DNA of 10,910 bases from JBOHBN01 sp050698355 (lineage in GTDB: Bacteria > Actinomycetota > Actinomycetes > Streptosporangiales > WHST01): NCBI GenBank assembly GCA_050698355.1, contig JBOHBN010000185.1, positions 1-10,910 on the forward strand, written 5' to 3'. Below are positions 5,365-10,910 of the stretch, piece after piece; the stretch's first letter is position 1; every line of letters begins with the position of its first letter. The notes beneath the pieces were generated by a model. It did not search any database, had not been told where the DNA came from, and worked only from the letters and a program-made list of their open reading frames with translations. A program made the translations under genes and the position numbers.

Positions 5365-6393
5365 TCAGCGGACGCGGTCGAAGTCGATTGCGCTGTACGC
5401 CCGCAGCTTGGTGAGGCGGTGCTGGCTCTCGATCAGCCGTACGGTGCCACTGCGCGAGCGCATCACCAGGGAGTGCGTCGTCGCGCCGCCCGGGCGGTAC
5501 CGGACGCCGCGCAGCATCTCGCCGTCGGTGATGCCGCTCGCCGCGAAGAACACGTCGTCGGAGTGCACCAGCGTCTCGGTCGTGAGCACCTGGTCGAGGT
5601 CGAGGCCCGCGCCGATCGCCCTCTGCCGCTCGTCGTCGTCGCGGGGCCACAGCCGGCCCTGGACGACGCCGCCGAGGCAGCGGACCGCCGCCGCGGCGAT
5701 GATGCCCTCCGGGGTGCCGCCCACGCCCAGCAGCAGGTCGACGCCGGTGTCCGGGCGGGTCACCATGATGGCGCCGGCCACGTCGCCGTCGGTGATGAGC
5801 TTGACCCGCGCGCCCGCCTCCCTGATGTCGGACACCAGCTGCTCGTGCCGCGGCCGGTCCAGGACCACCACAGTGACGTCCTCAGGCGCGCAGTCCTTCG
5901 CCTTGGCGACCGCCTGGATGTTGTGCCGTACGGGCGCTTCCAGGTCCACGGCGTCCGCGGCCTCCGGGCCGGTGACGAGCTTGTCCATGTAGAAGACCGC
6001 GGACGGGTCGTACATCGAGCCGCGCTCGGCCACCGCGATGACCGACAGCGCGTTGGTCATCGCCAGCGCGGTCAAGCGGGTGCCGTCGATCGGGTCGACT
6101 GCGACGTCGCAGCCGGGTCCGGTGCTGTCGCCGACCTCCTCGCCGTTGAACAGCATCGGCGCCTTGTCCTTCTCGCCCTCGCCGATGACCACGACGCCGC
6201 GCATGGACACGGTGCCGATCAGCTGCCGCATCGCGTTGACAGCGACCTCGTCGGCGCCGTTCTTGTCGCCGCGGCCGACCCAGCGCCCGGCGGCCATCGC
6301 GGCCGCCTCGGTGACCCGTACGAGCTCGAGCGCGAGGTTGCGGTCGGGTGCTTCCGGGGCAGTGTCAGGACCGGGAGTCGCGGAGTCCACCAT
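5365..6393 (-). CDS. glpX: Class II fructose-1,6-bisphosphatase (GlpX)
   Basis: Hydrolyses fructose 1,6-bisphosphate to fructose 6-phosphate and phosphate, the committed step of gluconeogenesis, in the cytosol with a divalent metal. The 342-residue length is normal. Diagnostic motifs are GEGEKDKAPML (residues 71-81), the metal-binding DPIDGTRLT (100-108) and GVGGTPEGI (223-231), plus the substrate-side RGVRYRPGGATTHSLVMRS near the C-terminus. ATG 6393 is chosen because GGAAGG (6402-6407) lies 8 nt upstream; ATG 6399 is too close to it, and ATG 6459 gives an atypical N-terminal extension. It is the only essential-type gluconeogenic phosphatase in most actinobacteria. It is transcribed toward fumC but separated from it by about 3.9 kb. 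The last codons are echoed as a 13-nt direct repeat at 5044. Confidence 0.96.
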   Translation of the reverse strand: MVDSATPGPDTAPEAPDRNLALELVRVTEAAAMAAGRWVGRGDKNGADEVAVNAMRQLIGTVSMRGVVVIGEGEKDKAPMLFNGEEVGDSTGPGCDVAVDPIDGTRLTALAMTNALSVIAVAERGSMYDPSAVFYMDKLVTGPEAADAVDLEAPVRHNIQAVAKAKDCAPEDVTVVVLDRPRHEQLVSDIREAGARVKLITDGDVAGAIMVTRPDTGVDLLLGVGGTPEGIIAAAAVRCLGGVVQGRLWPRDDDERQRAIGAGLDLDQVLTTETLVHSDDVFFAASGITDGEMLRGVRYRPGGATTHSLVMRSRSGTVRLIESQHRLTKLRAYSAIDFDRVR

Positions 6394-6401
6394 TGCCATC
6401 A

Positions 6402-6407
6402 CCTTCC
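6402..6407 (-). promoter_or_regulatory. Ribosome binding site setting the glpX start
   Basis: On the minus strand GGAAGG precedes ATG 6393 by 8 nt, and is only 2 nt from the next in-frame ATG (6399). It decides the start in favour of 6393. Confidence 0.65.
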
Positions 6408-6492
6408 CGTTTGGGGATGGTACGCGGGCATCAGGAGCTCCGGTGCGGGAGCGTGTCATTCGTCGCGGCTAGCAACTGCGGAGCCTGGTCCG

Positions 6493-6498
6493 TAGAAT
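6493..6498 (+). promoter_or_regulatory. Possible -10 element for xdhC
   Basis: TAGAAT (followed by AC) is a good match to an actinobacterial -10 hexamer. The region 17 nt upstream (TAGCAA) is a poor -35. If used, the xdhC transcript would start near 6505 and carry a leader of about 125 nt. Confidence 0.4.
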
Positions 6499-6521
6499 AC
6501 GAGCGCATGCGCCAAACGCTA

Positions 6522-6570
6522 CCCGCAAAGCGGGCAGCAACCGCGAATGCCCGCAACGGCTGATCGCGGT
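6522..6570 (+). promoter_or_regulatory. Structured xdhC leader with competing hairpins
   Basis: GCGGG (6530-6534) can pair with CCCGC just upstream (6522-6526, AAA loop). As part of GCGGGCA (6530-6536), it can instead pair with TGCCCGC downstream (6548-6554). ACCGCG (6540-6545) can also pair with CGCGGT (6565-6570). These pairings exclude one another, a layout seen in switching or attenuating leaders. It lies between the putative xdhC promoter and the start codon. Whether it binds molybdenum cofactor or anything else is unknown; I could not match it to the Moco riboswitch consensus. Confidence 0.35.
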
Positions 6571-6629
6571 AGTCCGCCGTGCGCAGCCGGTGGCAGGCAG
6601 CCGGGCGTGGAAGCCGGGAGGTGACGCCA

Positions 6630-7682
6630 GTGACAGCGTCCGAAGCCGCAGTGACCGCTCCTGCGGAAGCCGCCGAGGTGGCTGCCCGCATCCGGGCTTG
6701 GCGAGCGGCAGGTGCGAGTGCCGTCTTTGCTCGGGTCATCGACCTGGCGGGATTCTCCACGTGGTCGGCCGACGAGCTGGTGGCGGTGCGCGAGACCGGT
6801 GAGCAAGCAGGCGACATCCTCGGCCGTTACGGCGCGGAGCAGCTGAAGGCGGCAGCCGTCGTGGCAGAGCCCCCGGCGCTGAGGCGGCTGATGCTCGAGG
6901 TGCATGGTGACCGCATCGCCGAGGCCGGCCTGTCCTGTGGCGGGCAAGCCGAGCTGCTGGTCCAGCCCGCCGATACCGTTCCCGATGAGTTGTGGGCCGC
7001 ATTGGCCGACCGGGTTCCTGTCGCCCTGCTCACCCGCCTGGACGGGCCGGCTGCCGGCTCCGGTGGTGTCGCGGTGACCCAGGACGGCGCCTGGTTTGGC
7101 AACGCGGCGCCCTCACAGCACTTGCTCGACGCTGCGGTCGGCGCGCTTGTCCGTGGCCGTACCAATGTGGAGCGCATCGACGACCCGGACGGAGCGGTGC
7201 TGCTCGAGGCGTGGGTGCCGGCGGTGCGCGTTGTGGTGGTCGGGTCCGGTGAGCTGGCAACGGCTATCGCCGGACAGGGTGAGTTGCTCGGCTGGCAGAC
7301 ACGCGCCACCGAGGACCCGAGCGAACTCGATACCGATCTCGCGTGGGCCGGAGCCTCGGCTGCGTTGGTCGTGCTGAGCCATGGTCCTCGGCTCGACGTC
7401 GACGCGATCGCCGCAGGCCTCTCCGGCCGGGTGGGCTACATCGGGGCCATGGGGTCGCGCCGCACCCAGTCTCGTCGCGAGGTTGACCTGCGTGCGATGG
7501 AGATCGACGAGGCTGCGATCGAGCGCGTCCACCGTCCGATCGGCCTGGATCTCGGGGGACGCACCGCGCCTGAGGTGGCCCTCAGCATCTGCGCGGAGAT
7601 CCTCGCGGCCGGGCGTGGCCGCGACGGACGGCCCCTGGCCGAGCGGCGCGGCGCTATCACGGATCGGCCGGCCAAACATTGA
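6630..7682 (+). CDS. xdhC: XdhC family molybdenum-cofactor insertion/maturation protein
   Basis: XdhC-type proteins bind molybdenum cofactor and promote its sulfuration and insertion into xanthine dehydrogenase or CO-dehydrogenase-like hydroxylases. The 350-residue protein has an N-terminal XdhC/CoxI domain (GLSCGGQAELLV, residues about 100-111) and a C-terminal Rossmann domain. The latter shows VVVVGSGELA (201-210), GRVGYIGAMGSRRTQSRR (266-283) and PIGLDLGGRTAPEVALSICAEILA (303-326), all strongly conserved. The start is GTG 6630, 8 nt after GGGAGG (6616-6621); the frame extends up to GTG 6579 without support. No hydroxylase subunits are in the window, so its client is elsewhere. It converges on the modBC fusion with a 26-bp overlap, which groups molybdenum use with molybdenum uptake. 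Confidence 0.9.
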   Translation: MTASEAAVTAPAEAAEVAARIRAWRAAGASAVFARVIDLAGFSTWSADELVAVRETGEQAGDILGRYGAEQLKAAAVVAEPPALRRLMLEVHGDRIAEAGLSCGGQAELLVQPADTVPDELWAALADRVPVALLTRLDGPAAGSGGVAVTQDGAWFGNAAPSQHLLDAAVGALVRGRTNVERIDDPDGAVLLEAWVPAVRVVVVGSGELATAIAGQGELLGWQTRATEDPSELDTDLAWAGASAALVVLSHGPRLDVDAIAAGLSGRVGYIGAMGSRRTQSRREVDLRAMEIDEAAIERVHRPIGLDLGGRTAPEVALSICAEILAAGRGRDGRPLAERRGAITDRPAKH

Positions 7683-9477
7683 TCGCTTCGGGCGGGATGT
7701 CGACGTGGCAGGTCTGCCCTGCGACCAGGTCAGGGCGCGGGCGGGTACGGGCGATGAGGTCGATGCCGCCCGGCAGGGCGAGCAGGTGCTCTTCGTGGCC
7801 GCCGAGGCAGGTCCTGTCGGTGAGTACGGCGGGGTGAGCGCCCGCTCCGTCGGCGGCGATCCGGACGAGGTCGGGCGGCACGGACCACTGGACCGTGAGT
7901 CCAGCGGGGAGGTCCTGCTCGTCGATGGCGAGCTCGATGTCGCCGGCGTGCAGGCGGCCGGTCGAGCTGATCCGCCCTTCGGCGAGATTCGGCGAGCCGA
8001 GCAGGCGGGCGACGTGCGGCCCCGCCGGGTTGTTGTAGACGGTCTCCTGTCGACCCGCCTGCAACATCCGGCCATCGTCGATGACCAGCACCTCGTCGGC
8101 GAGCAGCGCGGCCTCGGCCGGATCATGGGTGACCAGCACGGTAGCGATGCCGGTATCACGCTGCAGGGCGCGAAGCTCGCGGCGTAGCTGGTCGCGCACT
8201 GGGGCATCGAGCCCGGTGAACGGCTCGTCGAGCAGCAGCAGGCTCGGGCTGCGGGCAAGCGCACGGGCGAGGGCTACCCGGCGGCGTTGCCCGCCGGAGA
8301 GCTCGTCGGGGCGGCGGTGCGCGAGCTCGTCGATGCCGAGCTTGGACAACCAGTACGCGGCGATGGCCGGATCGGTACCCACGCCGAAGGTGACCTGCCG
8401 CCAGACGGGCAGGTGCGGGAACAGCGCGGCGTCCTGCGGCACGTAACCGATGTCGCGCAGTTCTGGTCGCAGCCCGGTCAGGTCGTCGTCGCCGAGGTGC
8501 AGCCGCGCGGTACCACTCAGCAGCCCGGCCAGCAGGCGGAGCGTGATCGACTTGCCAGCTCCGGACGGGCCGAGCAGTGCCAACCGTGGTGTAACACTTC
8601 GATGCGCAAGCTGCAGGTGGAACTCGCCGACCCGCGCGTCCAGGTCGAAGGCGGGCCCACGGTACGACCGCGGGCCTACGGGACGCTGCACCGCCGGCAG
8701 CTCCACCGGCTGCCGCCGCGGGTGCCGTAACCGGGCACCGAGGTGCGCCAGTGCCAGCACGCCGAACGCGGCGCCAAGGGTCGCGCCGACCGGCGCGAGT
8801 GTGGAGGTCAGCCCGGTGGAGCCGAACTGGACGTAGGTGTAGACCGGGAGCGAGTACGGGTGGTAGGCGAGCACTACCGTCGCGCCGAACTCGCCGAAGG
8901 CACGCAGCCAGGACAGCAGCAAACCCGCGGCGATGCCCGGCGCCGCCGCCGGCAGCGCCACCTTCGTGAACCGGGAGGCCGGCGGGTGTCCGAGGGTGGC
9001 GGCGACGTCGTCGAGCGCGGGATCCAGCGCCGCGAAGGCGGAGCGGGCCGAGACGATCAGGAACGGGGCCGCGACGAAGGTCTGCGCGAGCACGATCCCG
9101 GCCAGCGTGCCGGTGAGTCGCCCGCCGGATACGGCGCCGAGGAAGCTGTACGGCCCGACGAGGTAGATGAGCAGGATGCCGCTGATCAGCGGAGGAAGCG
9201 CGAGCGGCAGCTGCACCACGACCCCGAGCAGCACCGAACCGCGTCCCCGGCCGCGTGCCAGCAGGTAGGCGAGGGGGATGCCGAGCACGGCGATTATCGC
9301 GGTGGAGATGCTGGCGGTGGCCAGCGAGACGATCAGCGCAGAGGCCAGCCCTGGGCTCGAGAACGCGGCGGGTGGGGCGCCGGCGAGCCGAACGACGTAC
9401 GCGAGGATCGGTACGAGCAGGTATGCGGCCAGCAGCGCCGCCAACCAAGGAAGCGGCGTGCGCAGCAGGCGGAACAC
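7657..9477 (-). CDS. modBC: Molybdate ABC transporter permease-ATPase fusion (ModB-ModC)
   Basis: One 606-residue polypeptide carries both the membrane channel and the ATPase of a molybdate/tungstate importer. Residues about 1-250 are ModB-like: several hydrophobic helices and the EAA loop (DDVAATLGHPPASRFTKVALPAAAPG, about 156-180) that docks on the ATPase. After a Pro/Arg-rich linker (about 250-275) comes the ABC domain: Walker A GPSGAGKS (303-310), Q-loop Q348, signature LSGGQ (393-397), Walker B LLLLDEP (413-419), H-loop H451. The C-terminal part (about 500-606) fits a TOBE-like regulatory domain. The frame is open throughout, so this is a real fusion. The start is GTG 9477, 6 nt after the modA stop, with a weak Shine-Dalgarno, so translation is probably coupled to modA. 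Confidence 0.92.
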   Translation of the reverse strand: MFRLLRTPLPWLAALLAAYLLVPILAYVVRLAGAPPAAFSSPGLASALIVSLATASISTAIIAVLGIPLAYLLARGRGRGSVLLGVVVQLPLALPPLISGILLIYLVGPYSFLGAVSGGRLTGTLAGIVLAQTFVAAPFLIVSARSAFAALDPALDDVAATLGHPPASRFTKVALPAAAPGIAAGLLLSWLRAFGEFGATVVLAYHPYSLPVYTYVQFGSTGLTSTLAPVGATLGAAFGVLALAHLGARLRHPRRQPVELPAVQRPVGPRSYRGPAFDLDARVGEFHLQLAHRSVTPRLALLGPSGAGKSITLRLLAGLLSGTARLHLGDDDLTGLRPELRDIGYVPQDAALFPHLPVWRQVTFGVGTDPAIAAYWLSKLGIDELAHRRPDELSGGQRRRVALARALARSPSLLLLDEPFTGLDAPVRDQLRRELRALQRDTGIATVLVTHDPAEAALLADEVLVIDDGRMLQAGRQETVYNNPAGPHVARLLGSPNLAEGRISSTGRLHAGDIELAIDEQDLPAGLTVQWSVPPDLVRIAADGAGAHPAVLTDRTCLGGHEEHLLALPGGIDLIARTRPRPDLVAGQTCHVDIPPEAINVWPADP

Positions 9478-9483
9478 GGTCGG

Positions 9484-10410
9484 TTAGCCGCCGACTTTGG
9501 CGCGTAACTGGCGTGGCACGTGCGACTTGCTTCCGGACACGGTGGCGTCGGTGACGACGTCGAAGCCGTGGTCCTTGAGGATCGCGCTGCCCTTACCGCC
9601 GAGCAGGTACGAGGCGAAAGCGACCGCCCCGGGTCTGTTCGGCGCGTGGTTGAGCACGGTGACCGTGTACGTCGCGCCCACGTCGACCTTGCCGAGGTCG
9701 ACGCTCGGGATGTTCAGCTCGTCGACCTCTCCGGAGTAGAAGAACCCCGCATCGAGCTGCCCGGCCTGCAGGCGCCCGACGAGGTCGGTCTCCGGGAAGA
9801 CCGTCGAGTTGCCCAGGACTTTCTTCGACAGCTGTGGCCGGTTGTACGCCTTCTCCGCCTTCTTCAGCGCCTGCACCGTGAACTCGCCCTTTGGGTCCAG
9901 CTTCGGGTCGGTGCGTCCGATGCGGATCCCGGGTTGGCTGAGCACCTCGTACCACGGTTTGGACTTGAGCTCGTCGGCGAACTTGCTCTTGGCGTTGTAA
10001 CCGATGACCAGCGGTGACTTGGCGAAGGTGGCCCACCAGTCCGCCCAGTCACCGTTCCTCTTACCCCGCAGGTCCTTGTTGACCACCGGGTCCGCCGAGA
10101 TGAACACGTCGCCTTGACGGACCTTGCCCTTGATCTGGTTGGCAAGCGTACTCGAGCCCGCCGAGTAACCGCGGAAGTCGTACGGTGTCGCCTTGGCGAA
10201 GCGATGACCCAGGTCACCCTCGACCGCGTTCTCCAGCGATCCGGCGTTGAGCACGTTGACCCTACCGCCTGCGGACGTCGACCCGCTGGCGGAGCGCGAG
10301 GAGGAGGAGGCGCCTGCGGCCTGGTCATTGCCGCACCCGGCGAACAGCAGCCCTGCCGCCACGAGTGCTACTGCCCACGAGCGTAGATTCCGCCGATACC
10401 CGACGCTCAT
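9484..10410 (-). CDS. modA: Molybdate/tungstate-binding lipoprotein (ModA/WtpA-like)
   Basis: The 308-residue periplasm-facing solute-binding protein hands the oxyanion to ModBC. It has a lipoprotein signal: RRNLR, a hydrophobic stretch, then lipobox LFAGC with the lipidated cysteine at residue 26. A Ser/Gly-rich linker (about 31-50) follows. The binding domain opens with VNVLNAGSLENAV (51-63), has SAGSS (83-87), DVFISADP (101-108) and WWATFAKSPLVIGYN, and later FFYSGEVDE. The AGSL opening and the SADP motif are closer to the WtpA (tungstate/molybdate) branch than to E. coli ModA, so tungstate is a possible substrate. Its ATG overlaps the stop of the upstream HTH-Mop gene (ATGA). Confidence 0.9.
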   Translation of the reverse strand: MSVGYRRNLRSWAVALVAAGLLFAGCGNDQAAGASSSSRSASGSTSAGGRVNVLNAGSLENAVEGDLGHRFAKATPYDFRGYSAGSSTLANQIKGKVRQGDVFISADPVVNKDLRGKRNGDWADWWATFAKSPLVIGYNAKSKFADELKSKPWYEVLSQPGIRIGRTDPKLDPKGEFTVQALKKAEKAYNRPQLSKKVLGNSTVFPETDLVGRLQAGQLDAGFFYSGEVDELNIPSVDLGKVDVGATYTVTVLNHAPNRPGAVAFASYLLGGKGSAILKDHGFDVVTDATVSGSKSHVPRQLRAKVGG

Positions 10411-10802
10411 GGCAGCTCCACAGTGACGTTCGTCGCCTTGATCGCGGCGACGGCCTCGATCCCCTCCGCCAGGCCGAGCTCGTCGACCGCCTCCCGGGTC
10501 AGCAGCGACACCACCCGGTGGGGTCCGGCCTGGATCTCGACCTGCGCCGCTACCTCCCCGCGCGTGACCCGTGTGACGATGCCGGGGAAGTGGTTGCGCG
10601 CCGAGTGACCGTGTTCGCCGTCGCCGTCGGCACCCTTGTCGCCGAGCTCGACAGCGAACGCCGCCAAGTCGCTGCCCTCGACTACCCGGTGGCCACGCTC
10701 GTCGCGGTGCGTCGACAACCGGCCCGCGTCGGCCCAGCGCCGGAGGGTGTCCGTGCTTACACCCAGCAGTTGCGAGGCTCTACCCATACCGTACCGACGC
10801 AT
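10407..10802 (-). CDS. HTH-Mop (TOBE) fusion protein, putative molybdate-responsive regulator
   Basis: The 131-residue protein has two domains. Residues about 5-50 are a MerR/excisionase-type helix-turn-helix (MGRASQLLGVSTDTLRRWADAGRLSTHRDERGHRVV). Residues about 68-131 are a Mop/TOBE molybdate-binding domain (SARNHFPGIVTRVTRGEVAAQVEI, LTREAVDELGLAEG, AAIKATNVTVELP). A His/Gly/Asp-rich linker joins them. The architecture is functionally like ModE (DNA binding plus oxyanion sensing) but with an unrelated HTH, so it probably senses molybdate and controls this operon; it is too short to be ModE. It is the first gene, and its stop overlaps the modA ATG. The start at ATG 10802 fits a leaderless transcript from TATCGT (10810-10815); ATG 10787 is the alternative. 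Confidence 0.87.
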   Translation of the reverse strand: MRRYGMGRASQLLGVSTDTLRRWADAGRLSTHRDERGHRVVEGSDLAAFAVELGDKGADGDGEHGHSARNHFPGIVTRVTRGEVAAQVEIQAGPHRVVSLLTREAVDELGLAEGIEAVAAIKATNVTVELP

Positions 10803-10809
10803 GCACCAG

Positions 10810-10815
10810 ACGATA
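10810..10815 (-). promoter_or_regulatory. Possible -10 element of the mod operon
   Basis: On the minus strand TATCGT lies 7 nt upstream of ATG 10802, the distance expected for a leaderless mRNA. No good -35 is visible: that position (about 10833-10838) falls inside the terminator palindrome. A repressor binding the palindrome would block this promoter. Confidence 0.35.
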
Positions 10816-10819
10816 CACG

Positions 10820-10841
10820 AAAAGCCCTCGCAGCTGCGAGG
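10820..10841 (-). terminator. Intrinsic terminator upstream of the mod operon
   Basis: On the minus strand CCTCGC-AGCT-GCGAGG (10826-10841) forms a 6-bp stem with a 4-nt loop, followed by GC and TTTT (10820-10823). It begins 14 nt after the TAG of the partial minus-strand frame at the window edge. The full 16-bp palindrome could also serve as an operator for the adjacent mod operon. Confidence 0.6.
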
Positions 10842-10855
10842 CGAGTACGCTGCTA

Positions 10856-10910
10856 CTATCTCGCCATCGCGGCGAGCTTCTCGACCGTACGCCAGTTGCG
10901 CGTCGTCACG
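10856..10910 (-). CDS. C-terminal end of an unidentified minus-strand gene
   Basis: The minus strand reads VTTRNWRTVEKLAAMAR followed by TAG at 10856-10858, open to the window edge. Seventeen residues are too few to assign a family. Support comes from the terminator-like hairpin with a T-run starting 14 nt after the stop, on the same strand. It would be an upstream neighbour of the mod operon, separately terminated. Confidence 0.35.
   Translation of the reverse strand, partial: VTTRNWRTVEKLAAMAR

Larger units (their letters stand above)
5044..5375. repeat. 13-nt direct repeats spanning the glpX end and the intergenic stretch
   Basis: GGTCAGCGGACGC occurs at 5044-5056 and again at 5363-5375, where it contains the glpX stop codon and its last codons. 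The two copies are 319 bp apart and bracket the intergenic stretch with the inverted-repeat element. A duplicated gene end is typical of site-specific integration, but 13 nt is short and chance is possible. Confidence 0.4.

Noticed and set aside
5419..6495. 358-codon plus-strand frame opposite glpX
   Set aside because: Antisense shadow rich in His/Arg/Asp with no domain; glpX motifs are complete on the minus strand.
6460..6580. Small gene or tRNA between glpX and xdhC
   Set aside because: No tRNA cloverleaf or frame with a ribosome binding site was found; the stretch is better explained as divergent promoters plus the xdhC leader.
7113..8264. 383-codon minus-strand frame across the xdhC/modBC junction
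   Set aside because: It is an out-of-frame reading of modC running into xdhC antisense; no domain in the part outside modC.
8156..9507. Long alternative frames on both strands across modBC
   Set aside because: Arg/Ala/Gly-rich shadows; the modBC frame carries all ABC motifs without interruption.
10826..10841. ModE operator
   Set aside because: The palindrome does not resemble the TA-rich ModE box and is better explained as a hairpin terminator with a T-run.

Overview
The window is chromosomal DNA from a high-GC actinomycete. Codon use is strongly GC3-biased, and the gene set fits that group: a class II fumarase and a GlpX-type fructose-1,6-bisphosphatase on the same strand, two DUF1707 proteins, and a DinB/maleylpyruvate-isomerase-fold protein of a family tied to mycothiol chemistry. 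Several starts look leaderless. A Micromonosporales-like host is a guess, not a demonstration.

Layout, left to right. A perfect 18-bp-stem hairpin (1-40) lies just past the end of fumC (minus strand, 59-1447). A gene-poor stretch (1448-1773) leads into an IS110-family transposase on the minus strand (1774-2866). It is broken by one extra C immediately before the predicted catalytic serine. Upstream of it is a compact noncoding segment (2869-2948) that can fold as a four-way-junction RNA, with a further hairpin at 2964-2980; this is a candidate IS110 bridge RNA. Next come a DUF1707 gene (plus, 2998-3630), a convergent and slightly overlapping mycothiol-dependent-isomerase-like gene (minus, 3610-4395), and a second, divergent DUF1707 gene (plus, 4437-5036). 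The intergenic stretch 5037-5364 holds a GC hairpin, an 88-bp element with perfect 18-bp inverted ends (5159-5246), and a 13-nt copy of the 3' end of glpX. glpX follows on the minus strand (5365-6393).

The right half is a molybdenum block. xdhC (plus, 6630-7682), a molybdenum-cofactor enzyme maturation factor, has a long leader with competing hairpins. It runs convergently into a minus-strand operon read right to left: an HTH-Mop fusion protein (10407-10802), a ModA/WtpA-like lipoprotein (9484-10410) and a single-polypeptide ModB-ModC permease-ATPase (7657-9477). The first two overlap by ATGA and the third starts 6 nt after modA ends, so the set is probably translationally coupled. The likely logic is oxyanion capture by ModA, import by ModBC, sensing by the HTH-Mop protein, and use of the cofactor by XdhC-dependent enzymes encoded outside the window. 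An intrinsic terminator at 10820-10841 closes off a minus-strand gene whose last codons enter at the right edge.

fumC and glpX are neighbours in mycobacteria. Here they are separated by about 3.9 kb of accessory DNA, so the region 1448-5364 reads as an insertion hotspot between two conserved central-carbon genes.
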